From contig NZ_HG003686.1 in the NCBI RefSeq assembly GCF_000312365.2, forward strand, positions 242,781-306,780: a stretch of 64,000 nt of DNA. Reading direction: 5' to 3'. This document shows, piece after piece, positions 16,722-25,401 of the stretch. The notes under the pieces are model-generated. The model worked only from the letters and a program-made list of their open reading frames with translations, was not told the DNA's origin and did no database searches. The translations under genes and the position numbers were made by a program. This stretch comes from Anaerococcus provencensis. Lineage in GTDB: Bacteria; Bacillota; Clostridia; Tissierellales; Peptoniphilaceae. Position 1 is the first letter of the stretch; each line of letters begins with the position of its first letter.

Positions 16722-17299
16722 GTATGACGGGCATGTTCTAATGCTGGGGTGAAAATCCCTACAGAGCGTAGTTACCAACGAATCTAATAGAGACTTGCAA
16801 GTTTTAGATGGTGACATCTAGGAGAGAAGAACGGGTAGCGAAATCGTGGCTTGACGAACAGGAACAGAATACAAGGCGTAACAGGTGGGCAAGCTAGCTA
16901 AAGATAGCAAAGGCCCAAAAGGTAACCGTAAACCCAAAGCGTAAATTCTGCAAGTAAACGATGAAAGTAATAGGACTTATCCCGTGAGGTCTCATAGACG
17001 ACACAGTAGTAACAACGAACTATGAGAAGTCAGAAGAATCCATAGTAGCGAAGAAGTTTCTGTAATGGAGATGGAGCGAAGGGAGGAACAATATTTATTG
17101 TAATATTTGAAAAGGATGCACTATGACTTGATGAAATACAAGAAATGACGTATTCATTCCTCAAGGTTCGGATACAAAAAGAATAAAGTTAAATAGTTTC
17201 ATCAGAAATAAACAATATGATACAAGAGATTGAACCGCCGTATGCCGAACGGCACGTACGGGTGGTGTGAAAGGGACTAGATTTTAGCCCCTATTCGAT
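16722..17299 (+). mobile_element. ORF-less group II intron, copy 1 (probably group IIC)
   Basis: This 578-base sequence recurs nearly unchanged at 30658-31237. Near its 3' end (17232-17268) is a domain V hairpin: ACCGCCGT, a bulged A, TGCC, loop GAAC, GGCA, a 3' bulge and the return strand, with the CGC triad that group IIC introns use. A short domain VI-like stem (about 17273-17291) and a final CGAT follow. Both copies sit just behind a rho-independent terminator, the known target of group IIC introns. No intron-encoded protein is present, only a GGGAGG-like remnant near 17080, so mobility would need a protein in trans. Copy 1 has one extra G in the 3' strand of domain V. The boundaries are uncertain by a few bases. 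Confidence 0.82.
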
Positions 17300-17306
17300 T
17301 TGCACT

Positions 17307-17328
17307 AAAGCCCTTAGGGGCTATTTTT
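17307..17328 (+). terminator. Short terminator-like hairpin behind intron copy 1
   Basis: AGCCC pairs with GGGCT around TTAG, followed by ATTTTT. It may end transcripts that pass through the intron. Confidence 0.55.
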
Positions 17329-17390
17329 CTTTGCACTAATTAATAAAAGGGTAAAATCATAAGCAGGAAAAGTCTCATTAGGAGGAAGAA

Positions 17391-17660
17391 ATGAAAGCTA
17401 TACTAACAGTCATAGGAAATGACCAAGAAGGAATTATCTATAAAATTTCTAAAGTTTTATATGAATACAATATCAATATCCTTGATCTAAGCCAAACTAT
17501 AATGGAAAATCAATTTGTAGGAATGTTTAATATCGACTTTACAAAGTCAGAGGCAGACTTTGCTGAGATTAAGAAGGCCTTTGATAAGCTAGCCGATGCG
17601 AACAATCTCGAAATAAGAATCCAAAACGAAAAGCTCTTTGACGCTATGCACAGGATTTAA
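17391..17660 (+). CDS. ACT-domain protein (UPF0237 family, 89 aa)
   Basis: A single ACT domain: Val-Ile-Gly-Asn-Asp-Gln-Glu-Gly-Ile at the first strand-loop, then Ile-Leu-Asp-Leu-Ser-Gln-Thr-Ile. ACT domains bind amino acids or other small ligands and control partner enzymes. It is almost always paired with a UPF0210 protein, as here, and probably acts as its regulatory subunit. AGGAGGAAG precedes the ATG. The next gene starts one base after its stop. Confidence 0.92.
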   Translation: MKAILTVIGNDQEGIIYKISKVLYEYNINILDLSQTIMENQFVGMFNIDFTKSEADFAEIKKAFDKLADANNLEIRIQNEKLFDAMHRI

Positions 17661-17661
17661 T

Positions 17662-19017
17662 ATGGATAAGAATAATATTATTGAAACAATCAAAATGCTA
17701 GATGAGGAAAATCTCGACATCAGGACCCTTACTATGGGTATTTCCCTTTTTGATTGTATAGACAAAGATTATAAAAAAGCATGTGATAAAATTTATGATA
17801 AAATCTTAAGAGAAAGCAAGGACTTTATCAAGACTTCTAAGGAAATCTCTGCAATATATGGTGTGCCAATCATTAATAATAGGATATCTGTTACACCAAT
17901 TTCTCTTATTGCGGCAGCGACAGACCTTGACGATTACACTCCATTTGCCGAATGCCTCGACAGGGCGGCCAAGGACGTTGGAGTAGACTTTATAGGGGGC
18001 TTTTCTGCCCTAGTTCAAAAGGGCATGACCAAGGCTGATGAGATTTTGATTAAATCTATCCCTAAGGCCCTATCGAATACCGACCTGGTATGTTCAAGTG
18101 TAAATGTAGGATCAACTAAGGCAGGAATCAACATGGATGCTGTAGCCATGTGCGGGGAGGTCGTAAAAGATTTGGCAGAAAAAACTAAGGATACAGATGC
18201 CCTAGGATGTGCCAAGCTTGTAATATTCTCAAATGCCGTAGAGGATAATCCCTTTATGGCAGGAGCCTTCCACGGAGTAAGTGAGGCCGATACAGTAATT
18301 AATGTCGGAGTTTCTGGACCTGGAGTAGTAAAGGCAGCAATTTCAGGCAAGGATGATCTTCCAATCAATGAAATCTGTGAGATTATCAAAAAGACAGCCT
18401 TTAAAATCACTAGGATGGGCGAGCTTGTAGCAAGAGATGTCTGCGATAGACTTGGCAAGAGCTTCGGAATCCTTGATCTATCCCTAGCTCCAACGCCAGC
18501 AATTGGCGATTCTGTAGGAAGAATCTTAGAAGAGATTGGAATGGATAATGTAGGGGGACACGGAACAGTTGCAGCCCTAGCCCTACTCAATGACGCTGTA
18601 AAAAAGGGCGGTCTTATGGCAAGTGCCTCTGTCGGAGGACTTTCCGGTGCCTTTATACCAGTGAGCGAAGATGAAGCGATGATTAAAGCAGTAGATGGAG
18701 GACATTTGACCTTTGACAAGCTAGAAGCCATGACCTCTGTTTGCTCTGTTGGTCTTGACATGATTGCAATCCCCGGCTCTACAAGCTCAGCTACAATTTC
18801 TGCCATGATTGCAGATGAGGCGGCAATAGGAATGATAAATGCAAAAACAACTGCAGTTAGAATAATCCCAGTTCCAGGAAAGGAAGTTGGAGATTATGCC
18901 GAGTTCGGTGGACTTTTAGGCTATGCACCAATTATAGATATAGGAAATTCAAATTCAGATAAAATGATCAAAAGAGGCGGCCACATACCAGCCCCTGTTC
19001 ACTCATTCAAAAACTAA
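17662..19017 (+). CDS. UPF0210 family protein (DUF711)
   Basis: The protein is about 451 residues, normal for the family. Conserved stretches are [17 protein letters not shown] and [11 protein letters not shown]. The structure is known in other bacteria but no reaction has been proven; a link to amino-acid metabolism is likely because of the ACT partner. I start it at ATG 17662, one base after the previous stop. The eight in-frame codons upstream overlap the ACT gene. Confidence 0.9.
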   Translation: MDKNNIIETIKMLDEENLDIRTLTMGISLFDCIDKDYKKACDKIYDKILRESKDFIKTSKEISAIYGVPIINNRISVTPISLIAAATDLDDYTPFAECLDRAAKDVGVDFIGGFSALVQKGMTKADEILIKSIPKALSNTDLVCSSVNVGSTKAGINMDAVAMCGEVVKDLAEKTKDTDALGCAKLVIFSNAVEDNPFMAGAFHGVSEADTVINVGVSGPGVVKAAISGKDDLPINEICEIIKKTAFKITRMGELVARDVCDRLGKSFGILDLSLAPTPAIGDSVGRILEEIGMDNVGGHGTVAALALLNDAVKKGGLMASASVGGLSGAFIPVSEDEAMIKAVDGGHLTFDKLEAMTSVCSVGLDMIAIPGSTSSATISAMIADEAAIGMINAKTTAVRIIPVPGKEVGDYAEFGGLLGYAPIIDIGNSNSDKMIKRGGHIPAPVHSFKN

Positions 19018-19026
19018 GGAGGAAAT

Positions 19027-19554
19027 ATGGAAAACAAAAATCCAATTGTAACATTTGAAATGGAAAATGGAGATACTTTCAAGGCCGAACTCTACCCAGA
19101 AGTTGCTCCAAACACAGTAAGAAACTTTATCTCACTTATAAATCACAATTTCTACGACGGAGTAATCTTTCATAGGGTAATCAAAGGCTTTATGATCCAA
19201 GGAGGAGACCCAGAAGGAAGAGGAATTGGTGGTCCTGGCTATGCTATCAAGGGAGAATTTGCTGCAAATGGCTTTGAGAATAACCTAAAACACGACAGAG
19301 GAGTTCTCTCCATGGCAAGGTCTATGATGCCAGATAGTGCAGGTAGCCAATTTTTTGTAATGCACAAAGACAGCCCTCACCTAGATGGCCAATACGCAGC
19401 CTTCGGCAGAGTAATCGAAGGAATGGATACAGTAGATAAGATAGCAGAAACAAAAACTGACTTCCAAGATAAACCAAAAGAAGATCAAGTGATGAAGACA
19501 GTAACAGTAGAAACTTTCGGCGTAGACTATGATGAGCCTGAGATAATTGAATAA
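19027..19554 (+). CDS. ppiB: Peptidyl-prolyl cis-trans isomerase, cyclophilin type
   Basis: A 175-residue single-domain cyclophilin. Signature residues are visible: Phe-His-Arg-Val-Ile-Lys-Gly-Phe-Met-Ile-Gln-Gly-Gly-Asp, the active-site Arg in that block, and Gly-Ser-Gln-Phe-Phe-Val near the middle. It catalyses proline isomerisation during protein folding; no signal peptide is seen, so it is cytosolic. It has a small acidic C-terminal tail. AGGAGG precedes the ATG, and it follows the UPF0210 gene by nine bases. Confidence 0.95.
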   Translation: MENKNPIVTFEMENGDTFKAELYPEVAPNTVRNFISLINHNFYDGVIFHRVIKGFMIQGGDPEGRGIGGPGYAIKGEFAANGFENNLKHDRGVLSMARSMMPDSAGSQFFVMHKDSPHLDGQYAAFGRVIEGMDTVDKIAETKTDFQDKPKEDQVMKTVTVETFGVDYDEPEIIE

Positions 19555-19557
19555 TGT

Positions 19558-19600
19558 AAATAAGCATAGCTAAGTTAGATTGTGGCTATGCTTATTTTTT
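19558..19600. terminator. Terminator between ppiB and the AraC-type regulator gene
   Basis: TAAGCATAGC pairs with GCTATGCTTA, with a T run on the plus side. It overlaps the end of the convergent regulator gene by two bases and can serve both directions. Confidence 0.8.
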
Positions 19601-20414
19601 AATTTCTATAATTTTTGTAAATATTTCTATATCTAGTTGGAGTCATATTTTCGTATTTTTTAAACATTCTAATGAATATACTCTGAGACTTATAACCTAT
19701 TTGTTTAGATATTGTATCTATGGTTTGATTTGTATTTATTAGCAAGTCTTTTGCTTTAGACATTCTTACTAATATTATATAAGTTTTAAAATTATAACCT
19801 GTTATTTTTTTGAAATGTCTACTTACTTCATATTTATTTATATAAAACTTTCTCTCTATCATTTCTAAATTTATATCTTCCATATAGTACTCATTTATGT
19901 AGTCTTGAATCTTGTATATTATTTCTTCAAATTCTTCTCTTTCTCTCTTGAAAAAGTATTCGTTAGATCTAAATATAATAATCATAACTTGGTTGAAAAT
20001 AAGATTGGAATAATGGGAAGATAATATAAGTTTAGGTTCCTCATTGATTAAAATATCGAATAGATTCACAACTTCTTTTGCTTCAGTATTTGTCAAATTA
20101 AATACATATGGAAAATCTATAGGCCTACTTTGGAAAATTTTGATGTATATTTCTGAAGGTAATAGATTTATTTTTAATATATTATCAATATTTACAACAT
20201 ATCGCTTATAGGGATAAGTATTGATAATCATAGAGTGCTTTTCAAGGTTGGATATAACAACCAAAGAGTTTTTATTTGCTAATACTTTCTTATTTTCTAT
20301 CAAAAAAGTACTACTTCCGCTTGTTATAAAAATAAGCTCTACATTATTATGATAATGTGTATTTTCAATATTATTCTTATTTTCAGTGTAATAAATATTT
20401 ATATTATCTTCCAA
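19599..20414 (-). CDS. AraC-family transcriptional regulator of the divergent sugar operon
   Basis: The 271-residue protein has an N-terminal cupin-like sensor (Tyr-His-Asn-Asn-Val-Glu-Leu-Ile-Phe, typical of sugar-sensing members) and two C-terminal helix-turn-helix motifs, the second in Ile-Ser-Lys-Gln-Ile-Gly-Tyr-Lys-Ser-Gln-Ser with the family end Met-Thr-Pro-Thr-Arg-Tyr-Arg. It starts with TTG at 20414, five bases after AGGAGG. It is divergent from the operon at 20514 with 99 bases between them, so it very likely activates that operon in response to the imported glycan. Confidence 0.92.
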   Translation of the reverse strand: MEDNINIYYTENKNNIENTHYHNNVELIFITSGSSTFLIENKKVLANKNSLVVISNLEKHSMIINTYPYKRYVVNIDNILKINLLPSEIYIKIFQSRPIDFPYVFNLTNTEAKEVVNLFDILINEEPKLILSSHYSNLIFNQVMIIIFRSNEYFFKREREEFEEIIYKIQDYINEYYMEDINLEMIERKFYINKYEVSRHFKKITGYNFKTYIILVRMSKAKDLLINTNQTIDTISKQIGYKSQSIFIRMFKKYENMTPTRYRNIYKNYRN

Positions 20415-20483
20415 ACTATCCTCCTAAATACAAGAAATGTAAATAGAATTACAAAAATTACTATCTTTATATTTACTTTACTA

Positions 20484-20492
20484 TGTTATAAT
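20484..20492 (+). promoter_or_regulatory. Probable promoter of the lyase-PTS operon
   Basis: TGT-TATAAT is an extended -10. The sequence 17 bases upstream is not a -35 consensus, which fits a promoter that needs an activator such as the divergent AraC protein. Confidence 0.5.
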
Positions 20493-20513
20493 CGCAATTA
20501 AAGAGGAGGATGT

Positions 20514-21827
20514 ATGGAGTTTAATAAAAGAAGGTTTAGCTTCGAGACATTAAATGATTTAAATAATGAGATTAATAAGTTTAATTTAGCTGCTTCAGAA
20601 AACGTTACAGAGTTAACTTCTCCAATTAAGCTTGGTGATTTTATATTAGCTAATAGGATAGTAGCTTTACCAATGGAAGGTGTGGATGCAGTTAATGGAG
20701 CACCTACAAAACTTACTAGGGATAAATACATAAATGTTGCCAGTGGTGGATACGGCCTTATATGGCTTGAGGCTACGTCTGTCAATCGAGAAGGAATGAG
20801 CAATGATAATCAATTAATCATCAACGAAGATAATTATGATGAATTTAAAAGATTAAATGAAGATATAAAAAAAGCATCAAAACAATCCTCATATAAAAAA
20901 GAAGCCTATACAGTTCTTCAATTAAATCATTCTGGACGATATTCAAATCATAATAAAAAAGAAAATGCACAAATAGCAACTCATAGAAGACTTCTGGATG
21001 AAAAAAGAGGGATAGAGAGTGATAGGAAATTAGTAACTGATGATTATCTTGATAAATTAAAAAACGATTACCTGAATGCAGCTAAGCTTGCGAAAAAATG
21101 TGGATTCAATGCGGTCGATATAAAATCTTGTCATGGCTATCTATTGTCTGAACTTCTTTCCGCATTTGATAGGTCAGGAAATTATGGGGGAAGTTTTTCT
21201 AATAGGAGTAGGTTCTTATTGGAAACTATTGATATGATAAAGTCTAATTCAGAATGTCAAGATTTAGATATAGCTATAAGGCTTAACATGGCAGATTTGA
21301 CGGAAAATGGATTTTCTACTACAGAAAACCTCCAATATGACCTAGAAGAAACTCAAAAGCTTATTAATTTATTGAGAGATCGTGGAGTAAAACTTATATC
21401 TTTGACTTTAGGAAACCCTTACTATATTCCTTATGTTAATAAGCCTTCTGATTTGAAAAAAAATGAAGATATAGAAGATCCTTTTACTTCCTCTTATAGG
21501 ATATTCGAAATGAGTAGAACATTACAGAGAAAGTTTCCGGAAATATTCTTTGTAGGGGTTGGTTATACTTTCTTTAGGCAATTTGCGGCAAATGTTGCTG
21601 AAAATGAAATAAAAAATAACGATATCAAACTTGCTGGTTTTGGAAGAGAGGTTTTAGCATATCCTGATCTTGCTAATGATATTTTGACAAATGCTTGTCT
21701 TGATAAGGATAAAGTTTGTATTACTTGTGGATTATGCTCAAAGCTTAAGGCTAATTTCTTACCTGCAGGATGTGTTGTTAGAAACAAAGAGACATATGGT
21801 AAGTATTTAAAGGAGCTAGACAAATGA
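20514..21827 (+). CDS. Fe-S Old Yellow Enzyme-type oxidoreductase (437 aa, no C-terminal FAD/NAD module)
   Basis: An NADH:flavin oxidoreductase/Old Yellow Enzyme barrel. Leu-Asn-His-Ser-Gly-Arg matches the FMN and substrate region, and Cys402, Cys405, Cys408 and Cys420 (spacing 2-2-11) match the [4Fe-4S] motif of 2,4-dienoyl-CoA reductase and BaiCD/BaiH. Those enzymes are near 650 residues and carry a C-terminal FAD/NAD(H) half. This protein ends 17 residues after the last Cys, so its electrons must come from a partner, perhaps the flavoprotein two genes down. It likely reduces an activated C=C bond. It is the first gene of the operon; GAGGAGGA precedes the ATG. The substrate is unknown. Confidence 0.88.
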   Translation: MEFNKRRFSFETLNDLNNEINKFNLAASENVTELTSPIKLGDFILANRIVALPMEGVDAVNGAPTKLTRDKYINVASGGYGLIWLEATSVNREGMSNDNQLIINEDNYDEFKRLNEDIKKASKQSSYKKEAYTVLQLNHSGRYSNHNKKENAQIATHRRLLDEKRGIESDRKLVTDDYLDKLKNDYLNAAKLAKKCGFNAVDIKSCHGYLLSELLSAFDRSGNYGGSFSNRSRFLLETIDMIKSNSECQDLDIAIRLNMADLTENGFSTTENLQYDLEETQKLINLLRDRGVKLISLTLGNPYYIPYVNKPSDLKKNEDIEDPFTSSYRIFEMSRTLQRKFPEIFFVGVGYTFFRQFAANVAENEIKNNDIKLAGFGREVLAYPDLANDILTNACLDKDKVCITCGLCSKLKANFLPAGCVVRNKETYGKYLKELDK

Positions 21828-22579
21828 TTGGTAGAGTAGCGATTGTTACTGGTGCAACTAGGGGTATTGGCTTGGGCATTACAAAACAGCTCTTAGTTGA
21901 TGGTTACAAAATATGCGCTTTTGGAACAAGAGATATAAAAGATTATGAAGAATTTAGCGATATTTATGATCCTGAAAGTATCTTTTATTTCAAGGGAGAT
22001 ATTTCAAATATTGATGATAGGAAACAATTTGTATCCAAGGTCTACGAAAAATTTAAGTCAATAAATGTATTAGTAAACAATGCAGGAGTTGCTCCGAAGG
22101 TAAGAGAGGACATACTTGAAGTATCTGAGGAAAGCATTGATAGACTATTTGAAATTAATACTAAGGCTATGTTTTTCTTGACTCAAGATATAGCTAAAAG
22201 AATGATTAGCGATAAAAACACAGATAAGTGTATCATTAACATTTCATCAATATCATCATCTGTAGTAAGCGTCGATAGGGCAGATTATTGCATATCTAAG
22301 GCTGCCATATCAATGATTACTAAATTGTATGCAAGTAGACTTGCAGAGTACGGGATTAATGTTTATGAAATTCAACCTGGAATTATAAAGACTGATATGA
22401 CTAAAATAGCTGAGCAAAAGTATGATAAGTTATTTAATGAAGGAATAACTCCGATTAGACGATGGGGTTATCCAGAAGATATAGCATTAGCAGTTAGCGC
22501 TCTCGCTGAATTTAAATTCAAATATACGACAGGGCAGGTGATAAAAGTTGACGGCGGATACACTTTACAAACTCTATAG
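21824..22579 (+). CDS. Short-chain dehydrogenase/reductase
   Basis: A 251-residue classical SDR. The cofactor motif Thr-Gly-Ala-Thr-Arg-Gly-Ile-Gly lies at residues 9-16, Asn-Asn-Ala-Gly near 86-89, and the catalytic Ser and Tyr-Cys-Ile-Ser-Lys near 150-160. It oxidises or reduces a hydroxyl/keto group with NAD(P). In the pneumococcal glycosaminoglycan locus an SDR reduces the keto-uronate intermediate, and this one could do the same. The ATG overlaps the stop of the preceding gene by 4 bases. The last 32 bases are shared with the next gene. Confidence 0.92.
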   Translation: MIGRVAIVTGATRGIGLGITKQLLVDGYKICAFGTRDIKDYEEFSDIYDPESIFYFKGDISNIDDRKQFVSKVYEKFKSINVLVNNAGVAPKVREDILEVSEESIDRLFEINTKAMFFLTQDIAKRMISDKNTDKCIINISSISSSVVSVDRADYCISKAAISMITKLYASRLAEYGINVYEIQPGIIKTDMTKIAEQKYDKLFNEGITPIRRWGYPEDIALAVSALAEFKFKYTTGQVIKVDGGYTLQTL

Positions 22580-24413
22580 AGAAAAGTTTGATGCAATAAT
22601 CGTTGGTTCTGGAGCATCCGGTTTTAATGCAGCAAATAGACTCTTCGAAAGAGGAGTAAAAAACATAGCTATAGTAACAGAAGACATTAATATGGGAACT
22701 AGCAGAAATGCAGGTTCTGATAAGCAGACATATTATAAATTATCCTTAGAATCATCTGATTTAGACTCGGTAGATAAGATGGCTAAGGTGTATGTTGATG
22801 GTCTACAAATGCACGGAGATATAGCAAAAGTTGAAGCAAGCGAATCAGTTAGGGCATTTATGAATCTTGTTGAATTAGGAGTTGAGTTTCCTTTTAATGA
22901 TTATGGGGAGTATATAGCTTATAAAACTGACCATGACCCAAACAAAAGAGCTACTTCAGCTGGCCCATATACGTCAAAGCAAATGACTGAAAAATTAGAA
23001 AAAAGAGCATCTGACTATGGAATAAAAATTTTAAATCATTTTAAAGTTATTAAAATTTTCACATCAGATAATGCTTTTGATTCTATCTTATGCTTACATA
23101 AGGATAATTTCTACCTAATTGAAGCAAATAATATCATATATGCTACAGGAGGGCCAGCTAACATCTACGCAAACAATGTCTATCCTCATGGTCAAAAGGG
23201 AGCTAGCGGACTTGCTTTTGAAGCTAGAGTCATGGGAATGAATTTAACTCATTTTCAATATGGAATGTCATCATTAAATCCTAAGTGGAATGTATCAGGT
23301 ACTTATATGCAAGCAATGCCTAGATTTTACTCTCTAGATCAAGAAGGTAAAGAACATGATTTCTTGGCAGAGGAGTATGAAGATTTCAATGAACTTTTGA
23401 AAAATATTTTTTTAAAAGGATACCAATGGCCATTTGATGTTAGAAAAATAAAGGGGTCATCTTTAATTGACTATTTAGTATATAAGGAAGAAATAAATAA
23501 GAAAAGAAGAGTCTTCATAGATTTTAGGGAAAATCCTTCATATAAGGAGATCGAATTTAATAAATTAGACGATGAGGCTAGAGAATATATATTAAAAAAT
23601 AATGCGGACCTTCCTAGACCTATTGATAGATTAATAAAAATGAACAAAAGAGCCTATGATTTTTATTTAGACCATGGAGTTGATTTAAAGAAACAATCCT
23701 TAGAGATTTCAATTTGTGCACAACATAACAATGGAGGTCTTTATATTGACAAGGACTATGAAACTAATATAAAAAACTTCTATGCGGTAGGTGAAGTTGC
23801 AGGAAGTCATGGGATTTATAGGCCGGGTGGATCTGCATTAAATGCAGGTCAAGTTGGATCAAAAAGGGCAAGCGATAAGATAAGTCTTACCAGAAGAATA
23901 ACACCTATAAGAGATCATTATAAACAAGCAAGTGAATTTATAGGAGAATTTTATAAGTTAATCTCTAATGAAAGCAACATATATGAGCTTATAAGACAAG
24001 CACAAGCTGAAATGACAGCAAGTGCAGCAGCTTTTAGGAATATAAAAGCGATTAAAGAACTAATACTTAAGCGTAGATATACTTATAAAAATTTTTATGA
24101 TTTGGTTAAAATAAATAATAACGAACTTATAAAAGCATTCGAGTATTATGATATAATTATTTCTCAATTAGTTTACTTAGAGGCTATGTTAGATTATTAT
24201 AAAAAAATAGATGCAAAAATAGGAGGTAGTATATATTTTGAAGAAGATATAGATTTTAATTCAGAAGGTAAATTTGTAAATGAAATTCAAACAGTAGAGT
24301 TTGACGGGGAGGAATGTACATTTGATTGGGAAAAAATTAGAGAAATCCCATCTAATAATTATCCCTTTGAGATTCAATGGAAGGAATATTTAGACAAAGG
24401 GAGAGGTTTATAA
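22548..24413 (+). CDS. FrdA/aspartate-oxidase-like FAD flavoprotein (621 aa)
   Basis: The N-terminal Gly-Ser-Gly-Ala-Ser-Gly dinucleotide motif, a central His-Asn-Asn-Gly-Gly-Leu-Tyr-Ile-Asp block and Gly-Glu-Val-Ala-Gly-Ser-His-Gly place it in the succinate dehydrogenase/fumarate reductase flavoprotein superfamily. It lacks a signal peptide and the FMN-binding domain of the two lipoproteins at 32443 and 38361, so it works in the cytoplasm. It may reduce or oxidise the operon's sugar-acid intermediate, or pass electrons to the Fe-S oxidoreductase. The start is a TTG at 22548, eight bases after AGGTG and 32 bases inside the SDR gene; no nearer ATG exists before the FAD motif. Confidence 0.85.
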   Translation: MTADTLYKLYREKFDAIIVGSGASGFNAANRLFERGVKNIAIVTEDINMGTSRNAGSDKQTYYKLSLESSDLDSVDKMAKVYVDGLQMHGDIAKVEASESVRAFMNLVELGVEFPFNDYGEYIAYKTDHDPNKRATSAGPYTSKQMTEKLEKRASDYGIKILNHFKVIKIFTSDNAFDSILCLHKDNFYLIEANNIIYATGGPANIYANNVYPHGQKGASGLAFEARVMGMNLTHFQYGMSSLNPKWNVSGTYMQAMPRFYSLDQEGKEHDFLAEEYEDFNELLKNIFLKGYQWPFDVRKIKGSSLIDYLVYKEEINKKRRVFIDFRENPSYKEIEFNKLDDEAREYILKNNADLPRPIDRLIKMNKRAYDFYLDHGVDLKKQSLEISICAQHNNGGLYIDKDYETNIKNFYAVGEVAGSHGIYRPGGSALNAGQVGSKRASDKISLTRRITPIRDHYKQASEFIGEFYKLISNESNIYELIRQAQAEMTASAAAFRNIKAIKELILKRRYTYKNFYDLVKINNNELIKAFEYYDIIISQLVYLEAMLDYYKKIDAKIGGSIYFEEDIDFNSEGKFVNEIQTVEFDGEECTFDWEKIREIPSNNYPFEIQWKEYLDKGRGL

Positions 24414-24414
24414 A

Positions 24415-25401
24415 ATGAAGGCAGTGTTTTTGCTAAGCGAGGAGAACTATAAACGTATATATTCTGATGAGTGCTTAGAAAAAATAAAGAAAGAAGTTGA
24501 AGTATTAGGCAGATTTGATTCGATTGCAGAAGCTGTGAATTTAAGTGATGTTGATTTCGTATTTTCTGGTTGGGGAGCAGTGCCCATGGATAAAATAGCT
24601 TTAGATGCTATGCCGAAGCTTAAGTTAGTTTTATATGGGGCAGGATCAATTAAAAAAGTCCAAACTGACTATATGTGGGAGAGAGATGTAGATATTACAT
24701 CTGCAAGTTCAGCAAATGCAATTCCCGTTGCTCAGTACACTACAAGTTTAATTCAATTGTTGTTGAAAGACTTTTTTAAGTTAACATCTATAGGTAAAAG
24801 CGAAAGAAAAAACAAATTAGATGTTTATAATTTGTCGAAAGGTTTTTATAAAAGAAATATAGGAATAATATCTTATAGTAAGATTGGTCAAGCTGTTATA
24901 AATAATTTAAAATATCTTTCTGACAACAATATTTATGTATACGACCCATTTTATGATGAAGATTTTTTCAAAAAAGAAGGTCTCATCAAGGCAGAACTCA
25001 ATGAAATATTTGATAAATGCGATGTAATCAGCCTTCACTCTCCATTACTTAAAGAAACAGAAGGTATGATTACTATTGAGCAGTTTTCAAGAATGAAAGA
25101 AAATGCTTCATTTATAAATACAGCTAGGGGAAAAATTATTAATACTGAAGACCTAATAAAAGTTTTTACTAGTAGAAGTGATCTTACGGCAATATTAGAT
25201 GTTACTGACCCAGAACCTTTAAGCAAAGATTCTTCATTATATGATATGGATAATATTATCTTATCGCCACACATAGCTGGCTCTATAGGAAATGAGACGT
25301 ATCTTATGGGAGAGATGATGTACGAGGAGTTAATAAGGTATATAAATGGTAGAGAATTAAAATATAAAATTTCTCATGAAGATTTTAGGAGGATGGCATA
25401 A
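24415..25401 (+). CDS. D-2-hydroxyacid dehydrogenase family protein
   Basis: At 328 residues it is a normal D-isomer 2-hydroxyacid dehydrogenase. The catalytic trio is present: Arg238 in Thr-Ala-Arg-Gly, Glu267 in Asp-Pro-Glu-Pro and His286 in Ser-Pro-His-Ile-Ala-Gly. The NAD-binding loop reads Gly-Ile-Ile-Ser-Tyr-Ser-Lys-Ile-Gly; the usual first Gly of GxGxxG is Ser, which may weaken or change cofactor binding. It would interconvert a 2-keto acid and a D-2-hydroxy acid, plausibly a sugar acid in this operon. The ATG is two bases after the preceding stop, behind a GGGAGAGG site. Confidence 0.88.
   Translation: MKAVFLLSEENYKRIYSDECLEKIKKEVEVLGRFDSIAEAVNLSDVDFVFSGWGAVPMDKIALDAMPKLKLVLYGAGSIKKVQTDYMWERDVDITSASSANAIPVAQYTTSLIQLLLKDFFKLTSIGKSERKNKLDVYNLSKGFYKRNIGIISYSKIGQAVINNLKYLSDNNIYVYDPFYDEDFFKKEGLIKAELNEIFDKCDVISLHSPLLKETEGMITIEQFSRMKENASFINTARGKIINTEDLIKVFTSRSDLTAILDVTDPEPLSKDSSLYDMDNIILSPHIAGSIGNETYLMGEMMYEELIRYINGRELKYKISHEDFRRMA

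Noticed and set aside
16623..16817. 64-residue minus-strand frame that shares a Ser-Pro-Ser-Lys-Thr-Cys-Lys-Ser start with a frame at 30556-30753
   Set aside because: Both are antisense readings of the 5' end of the two intron copies; the match only reflects the DNA repeat.
18015..18806. 263-residue minus-strand frame inside the UPF0210 gene
   Set aside because: The plus-strand gene is a well-conserved family with a coupled ACT partner; the antisense frame is Ser/Pro-rich with no start signal.
20514..24413. Reading of the OYE-SDR-flavoprotein genes as a bile-acid (bai) operon
   Set aside because: The enzyme classes are similar, but the OYE is truncated, bai genes for CoA ligation and 7-dehydroxylation are absent, and the rest of the operon is a sugar PTS with a polysaccharide lyase.
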